Both the position numbers and the translations under genes were made by a program. The notes beneath the pieces are model-generated. The model was not told the DNA's origin. It saw only the letters and a list, made by a program, of their open reading frames with translations, and made no database searches. From Myxococcales bacterium UBA5297 (lineage in GTDB: Bacteria > Myxococcota > Myxococcia > Myxococcales > UBA5297), in assembly GCA_002408385.1 (NCBI GenBank), contig DHSB01000244.1, positions 1-30,587 on the forward strand: DNA of 30,587 nucleotides. Reading direction: 5' to 3'. The first letter of the stretch is position 1. The number at the start of each line of letters is the position of its first letter. Positions 24,182 through 30,587 of the stretch are shown here, one piece after another.

Positions 24182-25777
24182 TTACGGCACGGCGGCGAGG
24201 ACCTGGAGTGCGTCGGGGATGCCGCTGCGCCCGGCGAGCTCCATCGCAACCGAGGGATCGACGGCGGCCGGGTCGGAGAAGGCGAAGAGCGCGAGCAGGT
24301 CGAGCCGGTCGGCCTCGGGGCCGGTTCTGGACTTCTCGAGCAGCGCCTGCCGGTGGCCCGCAAAGCTCGCGAGCGCCAACTGCCTCACCCTTTCGGCCGC
24401 CTGATAGCGCAGGTCCGCGACGAGGTTGCCGCGCGGCGGCAGCTCGAGCGGATCAGCGGCGACGCCGGCGATAGGCTGCTCGGCGTGCTCCTCGTCGAGG
24501 ACTTGGACGCTGAGGTTCTCGGCAACTTGGAGCGGGGCGCGGCCGTCGGCGTGGGCGACCGTCGCCTGCAGAAGCGCCGAGCCCTGCAGCGAGTGGACGG
24601 TCACGGTGTAGTAGAGCTCGGAGAAGACCGGCTCCTCGTTGTATTGGGGCTCGCGCCTCAGCTCCTCGCGCGCGTGCTGGAGTTGGGAGCGCTGGTCGAT
24701 GACCCGGCCGCGGGCCGACTCGAGCCGGTTGCGGGCGTTGTAGAGGTTCTGTTCGGCGCCGGTCGAGACGTTCGGGGTCGGGCCTTCGCGGTGGACCGCG
24801 GCCTGGTAGTGCGTCACGTCGCTCTCGAGGCGGGTCACCTCGTTCTCGTACTCGACCAGCCGGCGCTCCTCCTCGGTGACGCGAGACTCGCGCTGTCGAT
24901 AGAACGGGTTTTCCACCGAGCGGACGCCCGACTGATACGTGGCCCTCTCCTGGCGCCGCGTGGCGCCGGTCGCAAACTTGGGCGCCGCCAGCGCGAGGCG
25001 AAGGGTCGCGCCTGGGAGAGCCGACTTTTCGCCGTGGGCGAGCAGGTGCAGGCCGACGGGCACCTGCGAGGAGAGAACGCTGGCGAGCACCGCACGCTCG
25101 GCCTCGCCGAGCACGCCCTCGGGCTGCAGCGCGAAGCGGCGGCTCTCGAGCAGCGCGGACCGCGCCGCGTCGCGGCGCTTCGCGTACGGCTCGCTCGAGA
25201 GCTGCGCGGCCTTCGCCAGCAGCAGGTAGGCCTCGGCCGAGCGGCCGGCCTTTTCGGCACTGTCGGCCTGCTCGCCGAGTCGGGCCGACCAGCGCCCGCG
25301 CACCTCGGCGGCCTTCGGCTCGACCGCGTCTCTCTCCGGAGGCAGGAGCCGGGCGATGGACTCGAGCAGCGACAGGGCCGAGGCGAGGTTGCCCTCGTCG
25401 GCGAGCTGCATCGCCATCTGCTGCGAGCGGTCCGAGACCTCGCGCACCGCGGCTCGGGTCGGCTCGGCCTCGGGCCGCAGTGTCAGGGCCTTGGAGGTCG
25501 CGTCGAGGGCGCCCAGATAGTCGCCCTGGGCGAGCCGAGCGCGGGTCGTGGCGCAGGCTTCGGCGACGAGCTTCTCCTTGGTCTGCGAGACCTTGGCCGC
25601 GGCCTCTTCCGACTCGGGCTTGAGCTTCAGGGCCGCCTGGTACTCGACGAGCGCGGCGTCGTACTGGCCCTTGGCGAAGGCCTCGTCGCCCCGGTCGATG
25701 TGCTTGCCGAAGGCGCAGCCAGCGGAAAAGAGCGCCAGCGCGGTGAGGAGCGCCAGGCGACGAGGCGAGCGGGACAT
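24182..25777 (-). CDS. TPR-containing lipoprotein with coiled coil
   Basis: The start at 25777 gives MSRSPRRLALLTALALFSAGC, a clear lipoprotein signal with lipobox SAGC and Cys21; GGAG lies eight bases upstream. The frame extends to 25999 but that part has no signal logic. Immediately after the signal, GDEAFAKGQYDAALVEYQAA and LKLKPESEEAA form a tetratricopeptide unit. Weaker helical repeats follow to about residue 250 (ARLAQGDYLGALDATSKAL is another). Residues about 310-400 are rich in Glu/Arg/Leu and form a coiled coil (NLYNARNRLESARGRV, RSQLQHAREELRRE). The remaining C-terminal domain, about residues 400-531, is not recognised. It probably acts as a membrane-anchored scaffold. Length 531 aa. 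Confidence 0.82.
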   Translation of the reverse strand: MSRSPRRLALLTALALFSAGCAFGKHIDRGDEAFAKGQYDAALVEYQAALKLKPESEEAAAKVSQTKEKLVAEACATTRARLAQGDYLGALDATSKALTLRPEAEPTRAAVREVSDRSQQMAMQLADEGNLASALSLLESIARLLPPERDAVEPKAAEVRGRWSARLGEQADSAEKAGRSAEAYLLLAKAAQLSSEPYAKRRDAARSALLESRRFALQPEGVLGEAERAVLASVLSSQVPVGLHLLAHGEKSALPGATLRLALAAPKFATGATRRQERATYQSGVRSVENPFYRQRESRVTEEERRLVEYENEVTRLESDVTHYQAAVHREGPTPNVSTGAEQNLYNARNRLESARGRVIDQRSQLQHAREELRREPQYNEEPVFSELYYTVTVHSLQGSALLQATVAHADGRAPLQVAENLSVQVLDEEHAEQPIAGVAADPLELPPRGNLVADLRYQAAERVRQLALASFAGHRQALLEKSRTGPEADRLDLLALFAFSDPAAVDPSVAMELAGRSGIPDALQVLAAVP

Positions 25778-26021
25778 GGATCGTTCTCCAGGTGGTTGCG
25801 GAAGCCATTTGGCTCGCACGCCGATTTTCGAAGCGTGGCGAGGCCCGCGGTGGTTTTCGTTTCGGAAGGCGCCTGGTGCGGACGCGAGCGCGAAGAGTAT
25901 GCCGAGCGCGCGAGCCTGGAGGCAATCGGTGTTCGGGATGCTGCAGAGCCGGCCGCTGGCCAGCGCGTTGGGAACGGCCCTTCGTCCGCCCCCCGGCACG
26001 CATGGCCGGGCGCCAGGCGCT

Positions 26022-26079
26022 GCCTCGAGCCCTCCGGCAAGCTCCTCGAGCCGTTTGTGGCCTCCAGAGAGGCGATCGG
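26022..26079. repeat. 58-bp direct repeat, copy 1
   Basis: Begins GCCTCGAGCCCTCCGGC, contains TTGTGGCCTCCAG and ends GAGGCGATCG. It recurs 270 bases to the right. Confidence 0.75.
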
Positions 26080-26291
26080 TCCAAGAAAGCCTGGCGGATC
26101 GGGATGCGCGCTGTTGCCGGACGGCCGGGCTTGCCTTGCGCCGGGAGTGTTGGGCCTACAGTCGTTCGTACTAGCAGCATCGGACCCGCTGCAGGGGGCT
26201 GCGCCAGGAACGTGTCGGGATGAAGGCATTTTCCACCTGGGGCCGCAGCGTGGCCTCCAGGGCACGAGCGGGCTCCAGGCTTGCTTTAATA

Positions 26292-26349
26292 GCCTCGAGC
26301 CCTCCGGCGAGCTCCCAGGTGTCGTTGTGGCCTCCAGGGAGGCGATCGA
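26292..26349. repeat. 58-bp direct repeat, copy 2
   Basis: Same ends and same order as 26022-26079, with the differences concentrated in the middle ten bases. The copy lies about 100 bases before the hydrolase start. Confidence 0.75.
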
Positions 26350-26447
26350 CCCGAAAAACGAAGGCCGAAGGAGGGCGCATCGCGGCAGGCCGACTTCCAG
26401 CGCAAGGACCGCCCGTACCTCGAACACCGGACCGTGAGCAGGAACAG

Positions 26448-27287
26448 ATGAACAGCGAACCGACCGAATCTCGCACCTTCGATTACGTCTCCGCCGGCGT
26501 TCGCCTGCGCCTGAAAGCGATCCAGGCGACCCGTCCGGACGGTCTGGCCCTCGAGCCGGCGGCGGGGCACGCTTCGCCGCCCACGCTGGTGTTCCTGCAC
26601 GATTCGCTGGGCAGCATCGAAACCTGGCGCGACTTTCCCGACCGCATGGCGGAGGCCGTCGGCCTCGACGGGCTCATCTACGACCGGCGGGGCCACGGCG
26701 AATCGGACCCGTTCGCGCCGGGGCCACGCAGCGCGTGCTACCTGCATGACGAGGCCGCCGTGCTCGCGCGGCTGCTCGAAGCCCAAGGCGTGGGGGAGGC
26801 TGTCCTCTTCGGCCACAGCGACGGCGCGACCATCGCGCTGCTGGCTGCCGCCTTGTTCGCGCGCGGCCTGCGCGCGGTGATCGTCGAGGGAGGCCATGTC
26901 TTCGTGGAGGAGCCGACGCTCGCCGGACTTCGCGAGGCAGCGGCGGCGCTCCACGCGACCGACCTCCTCGCGCGGCTTGCGCGCTACCACGGCGACAAGG
27001 CCGAGGCGCTGGCCTCGGCGTGGCTGGAGACCTGGCTGTCGCCGCAGTTTCGCGACTGGAACATCGAGTCGGAGCTGCGCAGCATCCACTGCCCTGTCCT
27101 CGTGTTGCAGGGCGAGCGCGACGAATACGGCACCGAAGCTCAGGTGCGCGCGATCACCGCCGGGGTCGCCGGGCCGGCTTGCGCGCAGCTTTTCCCAGGC
27201 GTGGGGCATGTTCCGCATCGCGACGTTGCGGACGGGGTCATCCGAGTTTGCGCCGAGTTCCTGCATGAATACGCAGCGGGCGGCTGA
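26448..27287 (+). CDS. Alpha/beta-hydrolase
   Basis: The 279-aa protein shows the whole alpha/beta-hydrolase layout. LVFLHDSLGS near 47-56 is the oxyanion-hole HxxxG region, LIYDRRGHGES near 76-86 is the canonical DxRGxGxS strand-loop, and LFGHSDGAT at 120-128 is the nucleophile elbow with Ser124. The acid is probably Asp225 in QGERDEYGT and the base His254 in GVGHVPHRD. No signal peptide, so cytoplasmic. The substrate is unknown; small esters or lactones are typical for this group. ATG 26448 is preceded by GGA at 26441-26443; the longer frame from 26220 is rejected because it runs through repeat sequence. It is followed 116 bases later by an unrelated gene. Confidence 0.9.
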   Translation: MNSEPTESRTFDYVSAGVRLRLKAIQATRPDGLALEPAAGHASPPTLVFLHDSLGSIETWRDFPDRMAEAVGLDGLIYDRRGHGESDPFAPGPRSACYLHDEAAVLARLLEAQGVGEAVLFGHSDGATIALLAAALFARGLRAVIVEGGHVFVEEPTLAGLREAAAALHATDLLARLARYHGDKAEALASAWLETWLSPQFRDWNIESELRSIHCPVLVLQGERDEYGTEAQVRAITAGVAGPACAQLFPGVGHVPHRDVADGVIRVCAEFLHEYAAGG

Positions 27288-27403
27288 GCGCTCGAATTGC
27301 TCGTGCTCTTGCGACCCGGGGCGGGTGCTTGGCCTCGCTTCACAAACTCAGGTAATGCATCCAGGACACGCCACGTCGGCAGTCCGAGCCGCCGGAGGAT
27401 CGA

Positions 27404-27862
27404 ATGATTGAGTTTTCCGCGTCGGTGGTATTGCAGTCGCGCCACGAGCTCGAGGAGACGATGACCGAGGCCCGCCGTCAGCTCGCGGCGGACAAGCCGG
27501 TCGATGCCTTGATGTCCCTGCGGTGGATTGGCGAGACCCTCACCGGCAAACCGGTCGGCGACAGCCTCTGGCCCGGGGCCACCTTCGGCAAGCTTCTCAC
27601 CACGCTTCTGCGCGCCGTGCAGGAAGAGGCGCCACGAGGCGGCGAGGCGATTGTGCGGCTGCGCGATTCCTTCTTGAGCTTCAAGGAGCTCGAGGAGCAC
27701 AGGGCGCGGCGTCGCGACCGTATGCTGAGCGCGCCCGCCCACGAGATCAAGGCGCTCATCTCGCTCGTCGAAGCCCACGCCGTCTATCTGATCGATGAGT
27801 ACGCGTACCTGATGCGAAGTCGAGAGCAGTCGAGCTCGCAGAACGCGAGCCTGACCGCGTAG
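27404..27862 (+). CDS. Hypothetical helical protein, 152 aa
   Basis: I do not recognise the family. ATG 27404 follows GGAGGA at 27394-27399, a good ribosome site. The protein is soluble and nearly all helical (SRHELEETMTEARRQLAA, ALMSLRWIGETL, GKLLTTLLRAV, EIKALISLVEAHAVYLIDEY). It has no signal, membrane segment or metal motif. The gene is 116 bases downstream of the hydrolase gene on the same strand and could be co-transcribed with it. A UUCG-loop hairpin overlaps the end of its stop codon. Function cannot be inferred. Confidence 0.78.
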   Translation: MIEFSASVVLQSRHELEETMTEARRQLAADKPVDALMSLRWIGETLTGKPVGDSLWPGATFGKLLTTLLRAVQEEAPRGGEAIVRLRDSFLSFKELEEHRARRRDRMLSAPAHEIKALISLVEAHAVYLIDEYAYLMRSREQSSSQNASLTA

Positions 27863-27874
27863 GCCTTCGGGCCT
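27861..27874 (+). terminator. UUCG-loop hairpin at the stop codon of the 27404-27862 gene
   Basis: AGGCC-TTCG-GGCCT, a five-bp stem closed by the very stable UUCG tetraloop. It starts within the TAG stop (27860-27862). It may act as a terminator or 3'-end protector; no T-run follows. Confidence 0.4.
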
Positions 27875-27895
27875 GCTGCGCGGGGGTACGTTTTC

Positions 27896-28033
27896 GGAGG
27901 GCCAGCCTTCGTGCCGGCCGCGGGGAACTCTCATACCGACCGCACCTCTGCTCGATTCCTGGACGGGCGCATGGCCATGCGCCTCTACCAACCTGCCGAC
28001 CGATCGCTTGGGCTCCGGGCGATGCCCGGGCTG
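27896..28033 (+). repeat. Interspersed hairpin repeat, copy 2 (partner 20169-20293)
   Basis: Starts GGAGGGCCAGCCTTCGTGCC, continues GGCCG, and ends CGATCGCTTGGGCTCCGGGC then GATGCCCGGGCTG. It lies 118 bases before the hydrogenase-regulator gene and after the 152-aa gene, so is intergenic in both copies. The middle is of different length in the two copies. Confidence 0.85.
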
Positions 28034-28151
28034 CCGGCTCTCGACTGTCGAAAGCCATGCCGCTCGCCCCGCGGCGTGCTAAACCAGCGGTGTCCGCTTG
28101 CTTCGATTAGCAGGAGGACACGAGGTCACCTGATTCACGGGAGCCATTCCG

Positions 28152-28430
28152 GTGGAGAAGAGACTCGCGGTCGTCTCAATCATCGTCGAGCACGAGGTCG
28201 CCGACGTCGGCAAGGTCAATGAGCTGATCACTCAGTTCGGAGACTGCGTCGCCGGGCGTCTGGGGCTGCCCTACCCGCACCGCGGCGTGAACATCATCAC
28301 GCTCGTGCTCGACACCACCGTCGAACGGCTGAGCGCCCTCTCCGGCAAGCTCGGAAAGCTCCCGGGAATCCAGGTCAAGTCGCTGATGGCCAAGGTTTCC
28401 CGAACGGACGGAGGCAAAGCCTCGTCCTGA
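28152..28430 (+). CDS. TM1266-type iron-only hydrogenase system putative regulator
   Basis: A 92-aa protein starting at GTG 28152, with GGGAG at 28139-28143 as ribosome site. The fold is ACT-like: a strand RLAVVSIIVEH, a helix VGKVNELITQFGDCVAGRLG, then PYPHRGVNIITLVLDTT, a helix RLSALSGKLGKLPG and a closing strand VKSLMAKV. The family is found next to [FeFe]-hydrogenase maturation genes and is proposed, not proven, to sense a ligand or regulate the system. Here it is 16 bases upstream of hydG on the same strand, certainly one operon. The conserved GVNIITLVLD and LPGI-VK segments support the call well. Confidence 0.88.
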   Translation: MEKRLAVVSIIVEHEVADVGKVNELITQFGDCVAGRLGLPYPHRGVNIITLVLDTTVERLSALSGKLGKLPGIQVKSLMAKVSRTDGGKASS

Positions 28431-28446
28431 ATGCAGGAGCTCGCAG

Positions 28447-29859
28447 ATGATCAAGCCCGACAGCCAGGGGCTCGCCGATTTCATTCCGGCCGGCCGGATA
28501 GAAGAGCTACTCAACCGCACCCCCGCCGATGCAGCCGAGGTGCGCTCGGTGCTCGCCAAGTCGATGGCCAAACAGCGCCTGAGCCTCGAGGAGATGGCGG
28601 CGCTGCTGTCGGTCGAGGGGCCCGAGCTGCGCGAAGAGATCTTCGACGCGGCCCGCACGCTCAAGCGCACCATCTACGGCAATCGCATCGTGCTCTTCGC
28701 GCCGCTCTACGTCGGCAACAAGTGCGTCAACAGTTGCCGGTACTGCGGGTTCCGTTGCGACAACAAAGACGGTTCGGTCCGCCGGACCTTGACCCTCGAC
28801 GACCTCGCCGCCGACCTGACGGCGCTCGAAAACAAGGGGCACAAGCGCCTCATCCTGGTCTTCGGCGAGCATCCCGCCTACTCGCCGGAATTCATCGCCG
28901 ACTGCGTGCGCACCTGCTACGCGCACAAGGTCGGCCACGGCGAGATCCGCCGGGTGAACATCAACGCCGCGCCCCTCGACGTCGCCGGCTACCGCACGCT
29001 CAAGCAGGTCGGCATCGGCACCTATCAGATCTTCCAGGAGACCTATCACCGGCCCACCTACGCGGCGATGCACCCGCGGGGGCCGAAGTCGGACTTCCTC
29101 TGGAGGCTCCACGGCCTCGACCGCGCCCAGGAAGGCGGCTGCGACGACGTCGGCATCGGCGCGCTCTTCGGCCTCTACGACTGGCGCTTCGAGGCGATGG
29201 GGCTGCTCGCCCACACCATCCACCTCGAGGAGCGCTTCAACGTCGGTCCCCACACCATCTCGTTCCCCCGGCTCAAGGTCGCCAGCCACGTGGATCTCGA
29301 GCGGCGCTGGGAGCTCGGCGACGAGGACTTCAAGCGCCTGATAGCCATCCTGCGGCTGTCGGTCCCCTACACCGGGATGATCCTCACCGCGCGCGAGCCC
29401 GCCGAGCTGCGACGAGAGCTGCTGCAGTTCGGCTGCTCGCAGATCGACGCGGGCACGCGCATCGAGCTGGGCGGCTATGCCGAGGGCGATTCGGAGGTCC
29501 AGGACCTGCGGCGCGAGCAGTTCCAGATCGGCGACAGCCGGCCGCTCGACGACGTGGTCGGCGAGCTCATCGACCAGAACGAGATCCCTTCGTACTGCAC
29601 GGCTTGCTATCGCAAGGGCCGCACGGGCGAGCACTTCATGGAGTTCGCCATCCCGGGCTTCATCAAGCGCTTCTGTACGCCGAACGCGCTGCTCACGCTC
29701 AAGGAGTACCTGACCGACTACGCCTCGCCCGAGGTGAAGGCGAAGGGCGAGCACCTCCTGGCGGCCGAGCTGGCGAAGATCGAGGACGGTCCGATGAAGA
29801 GCCAGCTCGTCGAGCGGCTCGCGCAGATTGAGGCGGGAACGCGCGACCTGTTCTTCTGA
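28447..29859 (+). CDS. hydG: [FeFe]-hydrogenase maturase HydG, radical SAM tyrosine lyase
   Basis: The 470-aa length is normal. HydG cleaves tyrosine to p-cresol and dehydroglycine, then forms CO and cyanide on a second cluster to make the Fe(CO)2(CN) synthon of the H-cluster. The radical-SAM motif NKCVNSCRYC (C93, C97, C100; CX3CX2C) is visible, followed by the GFRCDN loop. The C-terminal auxiliary-cluster motif CX2CX22C is also intact (CTAC with C384 and C387, then C410 in FCTPNAL). Other family segments such as GTYQIFQETYHRPTY and FPRLKVASHV are present. AGGAG at 28435-28439 precedes the ATG. It is co-transcribed with the TM1266-type gene. No hydE, hydF or hydrogenase gene is in the window, so its partners must be encoded elsewhere or be lost. 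Confidence 0.97.
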   Translation: MIKPDSQGLADFIPAGRIEELLNRTPADAAEVRSVLAKSMAKQRLSLEEMAALLSVEGPELREEIFDAARTLKRTIYGNRIVLFAPLYVGNKCVNSCRYCGFRCDNKDGSVRRTLTLDDLAADLTALENKGHKRLILVFGEHPAYSPEFIADCVRTCYAHKVGHGEIRRVNINAAPLDVAGYRTLKQVGIGTYQIFQETYHRPTYAAMHPRGPKSDFLWRLHGLDRAQEGGCDDVGIGALFGLYDWRFEAMGLLAHTIHLEERFNVGPHTISFPRLKVASHVDLERRWELGDEDFKRLIAILRLSVPYTGMILTAREPAELRRELLQFGCSQIDAGTRIELGGYAEGDSEVQDLRREQFQIGDSRPLDDVVGELIDQNEIPSYCTACYRKGRTGEHFMEFAIPGFIKRFCTPNALLTLKEYLTDYASPEVKAKGEHLLAAELAKIEDGPMKSQLVERLAQIEAGTRDLFF

Positions 29860-30009
29860 GCCGGAGCCAGTCGGGCGGCTTTCGTTGATTGGGCAGAAAG
29901 CCACCCGTGAAGCCAGCGAAGCCCTGGGGCGCTTCGGTCAACCCTGCACAAGGCGCTGGCTCCTCCTACCTAGCGCCGCAGGCCACAGCTCGCATAGGAG
30001 GGAGTGCAG

Positions 30010-30147
30010 ATGCGCGTCTTTGCTTTCAGGCTCGCCGGCCTGGCGGCCGTGGCCCTGCCAACCATCGGCTGCGGTCACACCCATCGCTTCAATCAAGATC
30101 CGCCCGTCACCGCGATGCAGGCACATCCGCTCGCAGGCCAGGTCTGA
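30010..30147 (+). CDS. Very small predicted lipoprotein, 45 aa
   Basis: ATG 30010 is preceded by an excellent ribosome site (GGAGGGA at 29997-30003). The peptide starts MRVFAFRLAGLAAVALPT, then IGC with Cys21, and continues HTHRFNQDPPV to a stop at 30145. The arrangement (basic residues, hydrophobic core, TIGC before a polar short tail) is that of a lipoprotein signal, although Thr at -3 is not ideal. Only 24 mature residues remain. It may be a genuine mini-lipoprotein of the entericidin-like size class or the start of a decayed gene. It lies 150 bases after hydG on the same strand; there is no evidence that it belongs to that operon. Confidence 0.55.
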   Translation: MRVFAFRLAGLAAVALPTIGCGHTHRFNQDPPVTAMQAHPLAGQV

Positions 30148-30508
30148 CCATCGAGGTCTCAGGAGTGGCGGAATCGTAATCGCGGCAGCGCCCAGGCACC
30201 GCTTCGCTCTCCTCGCATTCGCAGCCGTTCCATAGAGGTGCTGCGTCGGGCTGTCGCGAACGGGACCCTCGTTGCCGATCCTGCCCTTGGGGTGGCTCGT
30301 CACGTCGTCGAGCGCACAGCGAGAATGTCCCTGCGGAAGGCAGCCCGGGCGAAATCCGACCAAGAAAAAGGCGTGCTTGCCTGATTCGGATAGACCGCAA
30401 TGAATGCCCGCGGCTCCTGGCATCCGCGGTGGCGGGCGCGACGAAGCGGGCGTCGGATCGTATTGACGCATCTGTTCGCGCCCCGGCGCGAACGAGCCCC
30501 TGAGTTCG
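30148..30508. other. Intergenic region, no supported gene
   Basis: Minus-strand open frames cross this stretch but have no family similarity and run over the small lipoprotein gene. I see no RNA gene. The region leads into the repeat at the window end. Confidence 0.5.
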
Positions 30509-30587
30509 TGCGAGTCTCTTCGAGTGATTTGGGGCGAGGCCGCCGCGCACGGTCATGCCGAGCGTAGAGGCGACCAGCGGGAGCCTC
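30509..30587 (+). repeat. Interspersed repeat, copy 2, cut by the window end
   Basis: Begins TGCGAGTCTCTTCGAG and matches 10414-10490 to the last base of the window (GGGAGCC). In the other copy, related sequence continues beyond this point (TTTGGAGTCGAGGCACG), so this one probably extends past the edge. Confidence 0.9.

Larger units (their letters stand above)
25778..26447. other. Intergenic region with a spaced duplicate, no supported gene
   Basis: This is the upstream region of the minus-strand TPR lipoprotein gene and the plus-strand hydrolase gene. It holds two copies of a 58-bp repeat (26022-26079 and 26292-26349). The long open frames here on both strands are low-complexity extensions of neighbouring genes. 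No promoter could be assigned with confidence. Confidence 0.6.

Noticed and set aside
24146..26437. A 763-codon plus-strand open frame
   Set aside because: Antisense to the TPR lipoprotein gene, which has a signal peptide, TPR motif and ribosome site.
29938..30471. A 177-codon minus-strand open frame at the right end
   Set aside because: It overlaps the small lipoprotein on the other strand, has mixed low-complexity composition and no recognisable motif or ribosome site.

Overview
The window is GC-rich, gene-sparse bacterial chromosome. No rRNA, tRNA, CRISPR array, phage or complete insertion sequence was recognised. High GC, frequent Arg/Ala/Gly, several predicted lipoproteins, a giant BadF-type acyl-CoA dehydratase activase and a HydG gene suggest an anaerobic or facultative Gram-negative bacterium. 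Acidobacteriota or a deltaproteobacterial/myxobacterial lineage would fit, but no marker gene settles it. Between the genes are unusually many short, multi-copy, hairpin-rich repeats and gene remnants.

Layout, left to right. 1-447: decaying 21-bp (seven-codon) tandem repeat and leader. 448-1131: unknown basic protein. 1246-2064 (-): Uma2-type nuclease-like protein, with a copied hairpin repeat on each side. 2830-6145 (+): a tightly overlapping three-gene module made of a small unknown protein, a MinD/ParA-like ATPase and a second P-loop NTPase. This is the best candidate for an uncharacterised system. 6146-7538: a patchwork of repeats, a murE 3' fragment and a second Uma2 tail. 7539-10067 (+): large helical protein with a possible DUF1963/YwqG-like C-terminus. 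10767-15113 (-): fused 2-hydroxyacyl-CoA dehydratase activase. 15414-16441: small unknown protein and a convergent FHA-domain protein. 16873-19530 (+): lipoprotein with three Fn3 domains and about twelve propeller-like repeats. 19531-20562: repeats and a truncated Uma2 pseudogene.

The right third holds a secreted or lipoprotein gene, a SAM methyltransferase, a cysteine desulfurase (-), an S4 RNA-binding protein (-), a TPR lipoprotein (-), an alpha/beta hydrolase, a small helical protein, then a TM1266-type regulator next to hydG. A tiny predicted lipoprotein follows. The window ends inside a repeat whose other copy is at 10414-10490.

Functional links. The only clear operons are 2830-6145 and 28152-29859. 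HydG makes the Fe(CO)(CN) synthon of the [FeFe]-hydrogenase H-cluster, but HydE, HydF and the hydrogenase are not here. The activase would energise an acyl-CoA dehydratase by ATP-driven electron transfer, but no separate dehydratase subunit genes lie beside it. The other genes look like independent transcription units separated by repeats.
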